From positions 1-37,340 of the forward strand of contig NZ_JAFIEU010000024.1 in the NCBI RefSeq assembly GCF_020832325.1: DNA of 37,340 nucleotides. Reading direction: 5' to 3'. The translations under genes were made by a program, and so were the position numbers. A model generated the notes under the pieces. The model did no database searches and was not told the DNA's origin. It saw only the letters and a list, made by a program, of their open reading frames with translations. This DNA is from Lunatimonas sp. (GTDB taxonomy: Bacteria > Bacteroidota > Bacteroidia > Cytophagales > Cyclobacteriaceae). This document shows positions 15,935-23,910 of this stretch, one piece after another; positions within the stretch are counted from its first letter, which is position 1, and each line of letters starts with the position of its first letter.

Positions 15935-17416
15935 TTAGTCTAACAATTCTGATAATAACTTCGAAGCGACCTTCGGATCTGCCTTGCCTTGGCTTTTCTT
16001 CATAACCTGCCCCATAAACATGCCCATTAACCCTTTCTTTCCTGCACGGTATTCTTCTACTTTCTGGGCATTCTCGGCCAAAACCTGCTCAACAATCGGC
16101 TTTAAGGATCCCTCATCACTTTGTTGGATCAGATTTTGTTCGGTTGCAATTTCCAAGGGTGCTTTGGCAGGGTTCTTCAGCATCACTGGATAAATTTTCT
16201 GAGAGGCAGCAGAAAAGCTAACTTTTCCGGCATCAATTAGTTCAATTAGCGCAGCAATACCCGCAGGTTTGATAGGGAAATCTGCAATATGCAGGGTTAG
16301 TTCGTTAAGGTAGGACTTGATAGGGCCCATCATCCAGTTGGAAGCTGCCTTGTAGTTGCCCGTCAAATGACATAAATCCTCAAAATATAAGGCAATCTCT
16401 TTGCTGTCTGTCAATACTCCGGCATCGTATTCCGGCAATCCATAGACCGTTACAAACTTTTCAAAGAGCTCTCTGGGCAATGGAGGTAAACCCGCCTGGA
16501 TGGCGTTTAACCATTCCTCAGACACAATCACCGGACTCAGGTCCGGCTCCGGAAAATACCGGTAATCATTCAGGTCTTCTTTGGTACGCATGCCACTTGT
16601 GGTTCCGGTAGTGGCGTCAAATGTCCGGGTTTCAGAGATTATCTCTTCTCCACACTCAGCCAGCACAATTTGTCTTTCATACTCGTGTTCTATAGCCCGA
16701 GCAACGTTCCTAAAGGAGTTCATGTTTTTCACTTCCACCTTTTTACCAAACTCACTGGCTCCGTGTAGGCGGATAGAGACGTTGGCATCGCAACGTAACG
16801 AACCTTCTTCCATGTTTCCGTCACATATATCCAGGTATTTGACAAGCTTCTTTATTTCTGTCAAAAACTGGTAGGCCTCCTCAGAGGAGCGCATGTCAGG
16901 TTCTGAAACGATTTCAATCAAGGGAACTCCGGCTCGGTTGAAATCTACCAAGGTATCTATCTCTCCTGCCAAGTGGATGGACTTGCCTGCGTCTTCTTCC
17001 AAATGTATTCTGGTGAGCGCAACGGTCTTCTTTTCTCCGCTGGATAAGATAATGGGCACTTCACCGCCCACGCAGATGGGATCCTTATCCTGCGTGATCT
17101 GATAGCCTTTCGGTAGATCGGGATAGAAATAGTTTTTTCGCGCAAAAATGTTTCTACGGGTAATTCTGGAATCACAGGCAAGGCCCATTTTGACGGCGTA
17201 CTCTATCGCCCGTTTATTTACCTTTGGTAGAGTGCCCGGATGCCCCAAGGTGATGACTGATATGTTGGTATTAGGCAAATTCCCGAACAGGGTGGAGTCG
17301 GAGGTATACATCTTGCTGTTAGTTAACAGCTGAGCGTGAACTTCCAACCCAATGACCAATTCATACTTTTGCTTAACCTCTGGTTCTAAGGCTGTTTGTC
17401 TTTTTTCTTCAATCAT
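15935..17416 (-). CDS. gatB: Asp-tRNA(Asn)/Glu-tRNA(Gln) amidotransferase subunit B
   Basis: tRNA-binding and kinase subunit of GatCAB, which converts Glu-tRNA(Gln) to Gln-tRNA(Gln) and/or Asp-tRNA(Asn) to Asn-tRNA(Asn). The catalytic core starts with YELVIGLEVHAQLLTNSKM and contains GHPGTLPKVNKRAIEYAVKMGL, the YFYPDLPKGYQITQ segment, and the EIVSEPDMRSSEEA stretch. The C-terminus holds the helical and YqeY-like tail domains (about 340-493). I chose the ATG at 17416 (MIEEKRQ), giving 493 residues; a TTG 54 bases upstream would give an atypical extension. Genes for GatA and GatC are not in the window. It follows alaS after 83 bases and precedes the TlpA-like gene by 7. Confidence 0.95.
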   Translation of the reverse strand: MIEEKRQTALEPEVKQKYELVIGLEVHAQLLTNSKMYTSDSTLFGNLPNTNISVITLGHPGTLPKVNKRAIEYAVKMGLACDSRITRRNIFARKNYFYPDLPKGYQITQDKDPICVGGEVPIILSSGEKKTVALTRIHLEEDAGKSIHLAGEIDTLVDFNRAGVPLIEIVSEPDMRSSEEAYQFLTEIKKLVKYLDICDGNMEEGSLRCDANVSIRLHGASEFGKKVEVKNMNSFRNVARAIEHEYERQIVLAECGEEIISETRTFDATTGTTSGMRTKEDLNDYRYFPEPDLSPVIVSEEWLNAIQAGLPPLPRELFEKFVTVYGLPEYDAGVLTDSKEIALYFEDLCHLTGNYKAASNWMMGPIKSYLNELTLHIADFPIKPAGIAALIELIDAGKVSFSAASQKIYPVMLKNPAKAPLEIATEQNLIQQSDEGSLKPIVEQVLAENAQKVEEYRAGKKGLMGMFMGQVMKKSQGKADPKVASKLLSELLD

Positions 17417-17499
17417 ATCCAATTCACTGATTTGGGGATCAAAAATGGTAGAGATTTGACCCAAAACCAAATCTTTATAGTCATTAATTACATCAACGG

Positions 17500-20124
17500 T
17501 CAGGAAAACATCTCCCTAGCCTGCTCCACCACCTGGGCGAGTCCAGCCAACTCTTTGCCGCCTGCTGTGGCGAAAAACGGCTGACCGCCTCCGCCTCCCT
17601 TGATGTGCTTGGCTAATTCTCTAACGATCTTACCCGCATCTAGTTCCTTTTCACGCACCAAATCCTCAGCGACCACCACGGCAATCTGTGGTTTTCCGGA
17701 TATTTCTGCGGCAAACACACCCAAAAACCTCTCACGCTCGTTTTTAAGCTCATAGGCCAGCTTTTTGAGAGCATCCGCATGTGGTAGCACAATCCGTGCC
17801 ACCAATACTTCCATATCTCCTACCCTCTGTATATCCCCAGCCAAACGGAACTTTAATTGGGACGCTTCTTTCAATTGCATTGCCTCCAGCTCCTTGCGCA
17901 GGTCGTTCTTCTCTTTCAAAAGTGCAGCGACGCTTTTTTCCAGATCACGGGGTGACTTCAACATCTCCTGAATCTCCCGAAGTGTTTTCAACTGGGCTTT
18001 GACGTGCTCTTCCGCACGGCTCCCAGTCACTGCCTCCAACCGTCTCACGCCCGCAGAAATAGACCCCTCTGTGAGTATTTTGAAGTATCCAACATTCCCT
18101 GTGGCAGGTACATGGGTACCTCCGCACAACTCTACGGAAAAATCTCTTCCAAAGGTAATTACCCGTACAAATTCACCATATTTCTCACCAAACAATGCGG
18201 TCGCTCCCATCGATTTGGCTTTGTCTATTGGCACATTGCGCAATTCCTCCAAACCAATGTTTTCGCGAATCTTTTCATTCACGATCGCCTCCACCCGCTC
18301 AATTTCCTCATCGGTCAGCTTGGCGAAGTGGGAAAAATCAAACCTAAGCACCTCTTCGTTGACCAGGGAGCCCCTTTGCTGCACGTGATCACCCAGTACC
18401 GTTCGGAGCGCAGCCTGTAGCAGGTGCGTGGCAGAGTGATTCTTCATGATCAGCTTTCGCCTAGATTGATCCACCTCACAGACAAACGTCGCCCTGGGGT
18501 CAGCAGGAATACGGTTTACCAGGTGCACAATCAACTCGTTCTCCTTTTTGGTGTCCAACACCTGTAGGGATTCCTCGCTGCTACGAATGATGCCCTGATC
18601 CCCCACCTGTCCTCCGCTTTCTGCGTAAAATGGCGTGCGGTCTAGTACCACCTGATATTTTTTACCTTTCTTTTCGATGATTTCCCTGTATTTGACGATC
18701 CGGCTCTCAGCTGTTAACTGGTCGTAGCCTACAAATTCAGTCCCTTCATCGCCTGAAACCAGTATCCAGTCTTTGGTTTCCTGCTCCGCAGCCGCCCTGG
18801 AACGATCCTTCTGACGCTCCATAGCCTCAGCAAAACCCGCCTCATCCACAGAATACCCTCCCTCTCGGGCGATGAGTGAAGTTAGGTCTAATGGGAATCC
18901 GTAGGTATCATACAGCTCAAAGGCCTGATTTCCCGGAATTACCCGAGTACCAGACTGCTCCAACGTTGATTTGATTTGATCCAATATCTTCAACCCTTTT
19001 TCCAAGGTCCTCAAAAAGGACTGCTCCTCTTCTAAGATCACTTTGGCCACAAAATCCATCTGATCAGCTACCTCCGGAAAAACCTCTCCGAAGTGATGAG
19101 CCAAAGTAGGCATCAGTTTGTATAAAAATGCCTCCTTAAAACCTAAAAAGGTATACCCATACCGTACCGCTCTCCGAAGAATTCTCCGGATCACATACCC
19201 TGCTTTGTTGTTAGACGGTAATTGACCGTCAGCAATGGTAAAAGCAATCGCCCGGATATGATCCACGATCACCCGAAAAGCGATATCCACCTTTTCATCC
19301 AGACCATACGACTCCCCGGACATCCTTTCTACTTCGGCTATAAATGGGGTGAACAGATCCGAATCATAGTTGGACTGCTTCCATTGGATGGCACGAACCA
19401 GCCGTTCAAGGCCCATGCCCGTATCAACGTGCTTGGCCGGCAACTCCCTGAGCGATCCATTCTTAATTCGGTTATATTGTATAAAAACCAGGTTCCAAAT
19501 CTCAATTACCTGTGGGTGGTCTTGGTTCACCAAATCCCTACCATCCACGCTAGTTCTCTCCTCATTTGATCGAAGATCAATATGAATTTCCGAACAGGGA
19601 CCGCAGGGGCCCGTCTCTCCCATTTCCCAAAAATTATCTTTTTTGGATCCAAATAAGATACGATCCCTCGCAATCCAGTCAGCCCATAATTCAACAGCTT
19701 CTTGATCTTGATCCAGTCCATCTCCCTGGTCCCCACCAAAAACCGTCACATACAATCGGTCTACCGGCAATTTATACACCTCAACGAGCAATTCCCAGGC
19801 CCATTCGATGGCTTCTTTTTTGAAATAATCTCCGAAAGACCAATTGCCAAGCATCTCGAACATGGTGTGGTGGTAGGTATCCACACCAACTTCTTCCAAA
19901 TCGTTGTGCTTTCCCGAAACCCTTAGGCATTTTTGGCTGTTAGCTACACGGGACGACTTGGGGGTTTCATTTCCGAGAAAATAATCCTTGAATTGATTCA
20001 TCCCTGCATTGGTAAACATCAGGGTGGGATCGTTTTTGACAACGATAGGCGCAGAACGAACAAATTGATGCCCTTTGGATTCAAAAAATTCAATAAAAGT
20101 GCTTCTTATTTGTTTTGCGTCCAT
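17500..20124 (-). CDS. alaS: alanyl-tRNA synthetase
   Basis: Charges tRNA(Ala) and edits Ser- or Gly-tRNA(Ala). The class II catalytic domain begins MDAKQIRSTFIEFFESKGH with motif 1 RSAPIVVKNDPTLMFTNAGMN, followed by the tRNA-recognition region. The editing domain carries KNHSATHLLQAAL and the zinc-binding CGGTHVPATG. The C-terminal DHHA1 domain ends with KGGGGGQPFFATAGGKE. The 874 residues are the normal length, and the ATG gives the standard N-terminus. It is divergent from the M23 peptidase gene, an arrangement I associate with Bacteroidota. It is probably the first gene of an alaS-gatB-tlpA run. Confidence 0.97.
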   Translation of the reverse strand: MDAKQIRSTFIEFFESKGHQFVRSAPIVVKNDPTLMFTNAGMNQFKDYFLGNETPKSSRVANSQKCLRVSGKHNDLEEVGVDTYHHTMFEMLGNWSFGDYFKKEAIEWAWELLVEVYKLPVDRLYVTVFGGDQGDGLDQDQEAVELWADWIARDRILFGSKKDNFWEMGETGPCGPCSEIHIDLRSNEERTSVDGRDLVNQDHPQVIEIWNLVFIQYNRIKNGSLRELPAKHVDTGMGLERLVRAIQWKQSNYDSDLFTPFIAEVERMSGESYGLDEKVDIAFRVIVDHIRAIAFTIADGQLPSNNKAGYVIRRILRRAVRYGYTFLGFKEAFLYKLMPTLAHHFGEVFPEVADQMDFVAKVILEEEQSFLRTLEKGLKILDQIKSTLEQSGTRVIPGNQAFELYDTYGFPLDLTSLIAREGGYSVDEAGFAEAMERQKDRSRAAAEQETKDWILVSGDEGTEFVGYDQLTAESRIVKYREIIEKKGKKYQVVLDRTPFYAESGGQVGDQGIIRSSEESLQVLDTKKENELIVHLVNRIPADPRATFVCEVDQSRRKLIMKNHSATHLLQAALRTVLGDHVQQRGSLVNEEVLRFDFSHFAKLTDEEIERVEAIVNEKIRENIGLEELRNVPIDKAKSMGATALFGEKYGEFVRVITFGRDFSVELCGGTHVPATGNVGYFKILTEGSISAGVRRLEAVTGSRAEEHVKAQLKTLREIQEMLKSPRDLEKSVAALLKEKNDLRKELEAMQLKEASQLKFRLAGDIQRVGDMEVLVARIVLPHADALKKLAYELKNERERFLGVFAAEISGKPQIAVVVAEDLVREKELDAGKIVRELAKHIKGGGGGQPFFATAGGKELAGLAQVVEQAREMFS

Positions 20125-20148
20125 AGTTTGATAGCTTATTTGACTATA

Positions 20149-20181
20149 TTGGAAATCGTGTTACTAAATTTTCTATATTTG
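20149..20181 (+). promoter_or_regulatory. Bacteroidota-type promoter of the M23 peptidase gene
   Basis: TTG (20149-20151), 22 bases, then TATATTTG (20174-20181), a full match to TAnnTTTG. It points towards the peptidase gene and gives a leader of about 95 bases. Confidence 0.55.
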
Positions 20182-20281
20182 CCGGTTGTAGCACGTTGGA
20201 TACCAATCCTTCCCATACGCTTAACACCCCGGTTTTTGAAAAGGAATACAAAATTAGAAGTTTTAACATTCAATTTACTAC

Positions 20282-21259
20282 ATGAGTAGAATTAAATATT
20301 ATTACGACCCCAAGACCTGCAAATACGAACGGTACGTACGCAGCAAATGGGATATCACCCTGAATGCATTGGGATTTTTGTCGTTGGCATCTTTGTTGGC
20401 TGTTGGAATCCTGATCGTTTTTAGCCATTACTTTGATAGCCCAAAGGAGCTGCTGCTAAAAAGGGAAAACAAAGAATTAAAATTGTACTACGACCTGATG
20501 GACCAAGAAGTTAGCCGTCTTACCGCCATGATGGGAGACCTACAGGAACGTGACGACAATCTCTACCGGGTTATTTTTGAATCAGAACCCATACCAAATT
20601 CCGTGCGAAAGGCGGGCTACGGAGGTACGGATCGATTCCAAGAGATCAAGGACAAGGGCTTGAACCAAGAGAAAATGATTATTTCCGTCATGGAAAAGCT
20701 GGAGAGCCTCAAAAAGCAAATGTTTGTACAAACCCGTTCTTACGACGAGCTCTCCGAAACAGCCCTCAATAAAGAAGAGTACTGGGCTTCCATTCCTGCC
20801 ATTCAACCCATACACAACGAAGAGCTAAATAGACTGGCGTCAGGATACGGCATGCGCATTCACCCCATTTTGAAAGTGCGAAAAATGCATACCGGCGTGG
20901 ATTTCTCCGCGCCAAAAGGCACGCCGATCTATGTTACGGGCGACGGAATAGTCAAAACCGTTCGCACTGAATTTGGAGGTTATGGCAAACACATTGAAAT
21001 TGATCACGGGTTTGGCTTTGTCACTAGGTATGCGCACATGAATGATTTCGGCGTGAAGGTCGGTCAACGGGTGAAGCGGGGAGACCAAATCGGAACTGTA
21101 GGGAATACGGGATCTTCGACCGCTCCCCATGTTCACTACGAAGTAATCAAAGACGGCAAATACATGAATCCTGTCAACTACTTCTTTAAAGATCTAGAAC
21201 CCGCTGAGTTCGATAAGATCCTGGAACTGGCTTCACGTGAAAACCAGTCCCTGTCGTAA
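20282..21259 (+). CDS. M23-family metallopeptidase, membrane-anchored
   Basis: Probable peptidoglycan DD-endopeptidase, or an activator of cell-wall hydrolases, anchored in the inner membrane and acting in the periplasm. One transmembrane segment near 25-46 (LGFLSLASLLAVGILIVF) is followed by a helical, coiled-coil-like region (about 55-150) and a C-terminal LytM domain. All zinc ligands are present: GMRIHPILKVRKMHTGVDF (His and Asp) and HVHYE. YAHMN also matches the catalytic-site histidine. The 325 residues are typical of the Bacteroidota family next to alaS. It has its own promoter and a strong terminator, so is probably transcribed alone. Confidence 0.92.
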   Translation: MSRIKYYYDPKTCKYERYVRSKWDITLNALGFLSLASLLAVGILIVFSHYFDSPKELLLKRENKELKLYYDLMDQEVSRLTAMMGDLQERDDNLYRVIFESEPIPNSVRKAGYGGTDRFQEIKDKGLNQEKMIISVMEKLESLKKQMFVQTRSYDELSETALNKEEYWASIPAIQPIHNEELNRLASGYGMRIHPILKVRKMHTGVDFSAPKGTPIYVTGDGIVKTVRTEFGGYGKHIEIDHGFGFVTRYAHMNDFGVKVGQRVKRGDQIGTVGNTGSSTAPHVHYEVIKDGKYMNPVNYFFKDLEPAEFDKILELASRENQSLS

Positions 21260-21294
21260 TTAGTTGACCTGCTATTTTCAGGTACCACCTCTAT

Positions 21295-21346
21295 AAACCT
21301 TTCAGGAAAATTGGGAATGTTTCCCGTTTTCCTGAAAGGTTTTTTT
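21295..21346 (+). terminator. strong intrinsic terminator after the M23 peptidase
   Basis: A perfect 16-bp stem (AAACCTTTCAGGAAAA at 21295-21310 and its complement at 21327-21342) ends in a T run to 21346. Its loop holds a smaller nested hairpin GGGAA-TGT-TTCCC (21313-21325). Confidence 0.95.
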
Positions 21347-21382
21347 GTTGATTTTGATTATTTTTGAGAAAAAAATTGAGAT

Positions 21383-21733
21383 TTGCCATACAGGGAGCGG
21401 GACATAGAGAAGAAATATTACTCGATTGGAGAGGTTGCAGAACACTTTAAGGTAGCTACCTCTTTAATAAGGTATTGGGAGGGGGAATTTGACATCATCC
21501 GGCCAAAAAAAGACAAGAAAGGAAACCGCAGGTTTACGACGGATGATATCGAAAAAATTCGTCTTATTTATCACTTGGTGAAAGAAAAAGGATATACCCT
21601 TCAAGGAGCGCAAGAAATCATCAAAAAAGACCTCCACCAGATCCCTGACAAAGCGGCAATGATCAACCGGCTAAATCAAATCAAACATTTTTTGATGGAA
21701 ATCAGGGATAATCTCAATGGAAAGGCCAATTGA
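21383..21733 (+). CDS. MerR-family transcriptional regulator
   Basis: A small DNA-binding protein of 116 residues with an N-terminal winged helix: YSIGEVAEHFKVATSLIRYWE is the helix-turn-helix, then KKGNRRFTTDDIEKIRLIYHL. A short helical tail (about 85-116) lacks the cysteines of metal sensors and any large ligand domain. The start must be TTG: there is no ATG upstream of the conserved domain, and MPYRERDIEKKYYSIGEVAE is the N-terminus I know from Bacteroidota homologues. It lies after the M23 terminator and overlaps dprA by 17 bases, so the two are probably transcribed together. Target unknown. Confidence 0.9.
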   Translation: MPYRERDIEKKYYSIGEVAEHFKVATSLIRYWEGEFDIIRPKKDKKGNRRFTTDDIEKIRLIYHLVKEKGYTLQGAQEIIKKDLHQIPDKAAMINRLNQIKHFLMEIRDNLNGKAN

Positions 21734-22850
21734 TGAAGAACTTGTATATGCGGTAGCCCTCAGCCTTGTTCCCCAACTTGGCCCTGGGATCTACAAAAAC
21801 ATTATCAGCTACAGCGGGTCGGCCAAACAGTTTTTTGCCTTGACTAAGGGAAAAGCCGCTAAGATCCCTGGCGTTGGTCCTAAATTGCTCAGTCAGCTAT
21901 CGGGAAAAGACACCTACCTGACCAATGCCCATTCCTTACTGGAGGAAGCCGTAAAGCAAGGCGTCACCGTAACCACCTACTTGGACAAATCCTTTCCCCA
22001 ACGGCTAAAATCCTTCCCAGATTCCCCCATACTGTTGTTTTACCGTGGTGACCTGAACCTGAATCCCGCGCGTACTGTGGGAATTGTCGGTACGAGAAAT
22101 GCTACTACCTATGGTAAATCTGTCACGGCCAAAATAGTCGAAGACCTGGCTCCTTACCGGCCCACTATTATCAGCGGGCTTGCATATGGTATCGACATCG
22201 AGGCCCATCGGGCGGCATTGCAGCATAATCTGCCTACGATTGGTGTACTTGGCACACCCATCAACAAAATTTATCCCGCCTACCATAGTCATATCGCTCA
22301 TCAAATGATGGAAAACGGTGGGCTGCTTTCCGAATACAAAATTGGTGCACCGCTCAACGCGAGCAATTTTCCACAAAGAAATCGGATAATCGCCGGCATG
22401 TCTGATGCGCTCGTGATCGTTGAAGCCGCTAAGAAAGGTGGAGCACTCATCACCGCAGAAATAGCCTACAGCTATAATAAAGAACTATTTGCGGTACCTG
22501 GAAACCTACAATCAACCTACAGTGAGGGTTGTAATAACTTGATCCGTACGATGAAAGCTGGTATCTACATGGGACCCAAAGATATCGCTGACACCTTCTC
22601 TTGGACTATCGGATCCGAGGAGTCCCCAAAGTCATCTGTGGTGATCAACTTGGAGGATTTTGACCCCATGGAGCGGGCCATCCTACAGCTCCTCACAGAA
22701 GAAAAGGAGCTGGACATCGATCAATTGAGCTGGAAATGCCAGATACCCATTCAAACCCTTGCCTCCAAGTTACTCAATCTTGAATTTCAGGGCTGGCTAA
22801 AATCCTTACCCGGAAAGAAATACCAATGGGTGTCTCAAAAAACCAGGTAG
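21717..22850 (+). CDS. dprA: DNA-processing protein A (natural transformation)
   Basis: Binds incoming single-stranded DNA and loads RecA during natural transformation. The N-terminal helix-hairpin-helix region (about 10-65, with KIPGVGPKLLSQL) is followed by the Rossmann-like core: GIVGTRNATTYG, TIISGLAYGIDIEAHRAAL, FPQRNRIIAGMSDALVIVEA, KKGGALITAEIA and FAVPGNLQS. A C-terminal winged-helix (DML1-like, about 315-377) closes it. The 377 residues are normal. The ATG lies inside the 3' end of the MerR gene, which argues for coupled expression. Confidence 0.94.
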   Translation: MERPIDEELVYAVALSLVPQLGPGIYKNIISYSGSAKQFFALTKGKAAKIPGVGPKLLSQLSGKDTYLTNAHSLLEEAVKQGVTVTTYLDKSFPQRLKSFPDSPILLFYRGDLNLNPARTVGIVGTRNATTYGKSVTAKIVEDLAPYRPTIISGLAYGIDIEAHRAALQHNLPTIGVLGTPINKIYPAYHSHIAHQMMENGGLLSEYKIGAPLNASNFPQRNRIIAGMSDALVIVEAAKKGGALITAEIAYSYNKELFAVPGNLQSTYSEGCNNLIRTMKAGIYMGPKDIADTFSWTIGSEESPKSSVVINLEDFDPMERAILQLLTEEKELDIDQLSWKCQIPIQTLASKLLNLEFQGWLKSLPGKKYQWVSQKTR

Positions 22851-22884
22851 ACAATACTCCTTAGAGGATATATAGAGCCGCTGA

Positions 22885-23838
22885 CTAAAACACCTCCTTC
22901 GCAATCCGATACGTCGCGTCTGCCTTGCTCATCGTATAGTAATGTAGGCTTGGCACGCCGGCTTTGACCAATTCCTTACTCTGCTGAATGGCCCAAGCAA
23001 TCCCCACTTCCTTGACGTCCGTATTGGTTTTGCAGCCATCTAGCTCCTGCATCAAATCATCTGGCAAATCCAAAAAGAACGTACGCGGCAAGTTGACAAT
23101 CTGGGACAGCGTGGTGATAGGTTTCAGACCTGGAATGATTGGCACATGTATTCCGGCAGCCCGGACTTTTTCGACATAATCGAAATATTTTTGGTTGTCA
23201 AAAAACATCTGGGTGACCACATACTCGGCCCCCGCATCAATTTTCTGCTTTAGATACTTCAAATCGTAATTCAAGCTGGGTGCTTCAAAGTGCTTTTCGG
23301 GATAACCCGCCACGCCAATACAAAAATCCGTGTGAAAACCGGTTTCTGTTTCGTCGTGCAGATAAATCCCCTTGTTCATGTCCGCTATCTGCCTTACCAA
23401 CTCTGAGGCGAACCGGTGTCCATCCTCTTCAGCAACAAACCTGCCTTCCGTCTTGTCGGCATCGCCGCGAAGAGCCAGCACATTCTGAACACCGATAAAC
23501 TCCAGGTCAATCAATGCATTTTCAGTTTCCTCCTTGGAAAATCCACCACATAACAAATGGGGTACCGGCTCTACATGAAACCTGTTCATCAACGCCGCAC
23601 ATATACCCACTGTACCCGGCCTTTTCTTTGTACTTACTTTTTGAAGAAGGCCACCCGAATGCTGCTTGTAAATGTACTCCTCCCGATGATACGTGACATC
23701 CACAAACGGAGGCTTGAACTCCATCAAGGGTTCAATACCTGCCAGCATGTCGTGTAAACTCTGCCCTTTAAGGGGAGGCAGAATCTCAAAAGAGAAAAGA
23801 GTTTCCTTCGCCTGATCGATGTATTCTGTGATTTTCAT
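22885..23838 (-). CDS. metF: 5,10-methylenetetrahydrofolate reductase
   Basis: FAD enzyme that makes 5-methyltetrahydrofolate, the methyl donor for MetH. The 317 residues form the expected barrel. FSFEILPP near the N-terminus, the PFVDVTYHREE segment, NVLALRGDAD, the FCIGVAGYPEKH stretch and the FD-N in YVVTQMFFDNQKYFDYV are family hallmarks, as is PIIPGLKPITT. It is the last gene of the methionine operon, 72 bases after metH. Its start is preceded by a small hairpin and an A run on the coding strand. Confidence 0.95.
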   Translation of the reverse strand: MKITEYIDQAKETLFSFEILPPLKGQSLHDMLAGIEPLMEFKPPFVDVTYHREEYIYKQHSGGLLQKVSTKKRPGTVGICAALMNRFHVEPVPHLLCGGFSKEETENALIDLEFIGVQNVLALRGDADKTEGRFVAEEDGHRFASELVRQIADMNKGIYLHDETETGFHTDFCIGVAGYPEKHFEAPSLNYDLKYLKQKIDAGAEYVVTQMFFDNQKYFDYVEKVRAAGIHVPIIPGLKPITTLSQIVNLPRTFFLDLPDDLMQELDGCKTNTDVKEVGIAWAIQQSKELVKAGVPSLHYYTMSKADATYRIAKEVF

Positions 23839-23846
23839 AGCCAGTC

Positions 23847-23874
23847 GGGTGCTTCCGCCACCCCTATTTTTTTT
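23847..23874. promoter_or_regulatory. hairpin with T run in the metH-metF gap
   Basis: GGGTG (23847-23851) and CACCC (23859-23863) form a 5-bp stem with a 7-base loop, followed on the plus strand by eight T (23867-23874). Read on the plus strand it looks like a weak terminator facing antisense transcripts. Read on the minus strand it is a hairpin 9 bases upstream of the metF ATG that could affect translation. Confidence 0.3.
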
Positions 23875-23910
23875 ACTTATGGTTGTATTCGCTAATATGT
23901 TGACGGGAGT

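Noticed and set aside
22851-22884. Terminator between convergent dprA and metF
   Set aside because: Only a 4-bp stem (TCCT/AGGA) is visible, without a T run in either direction.
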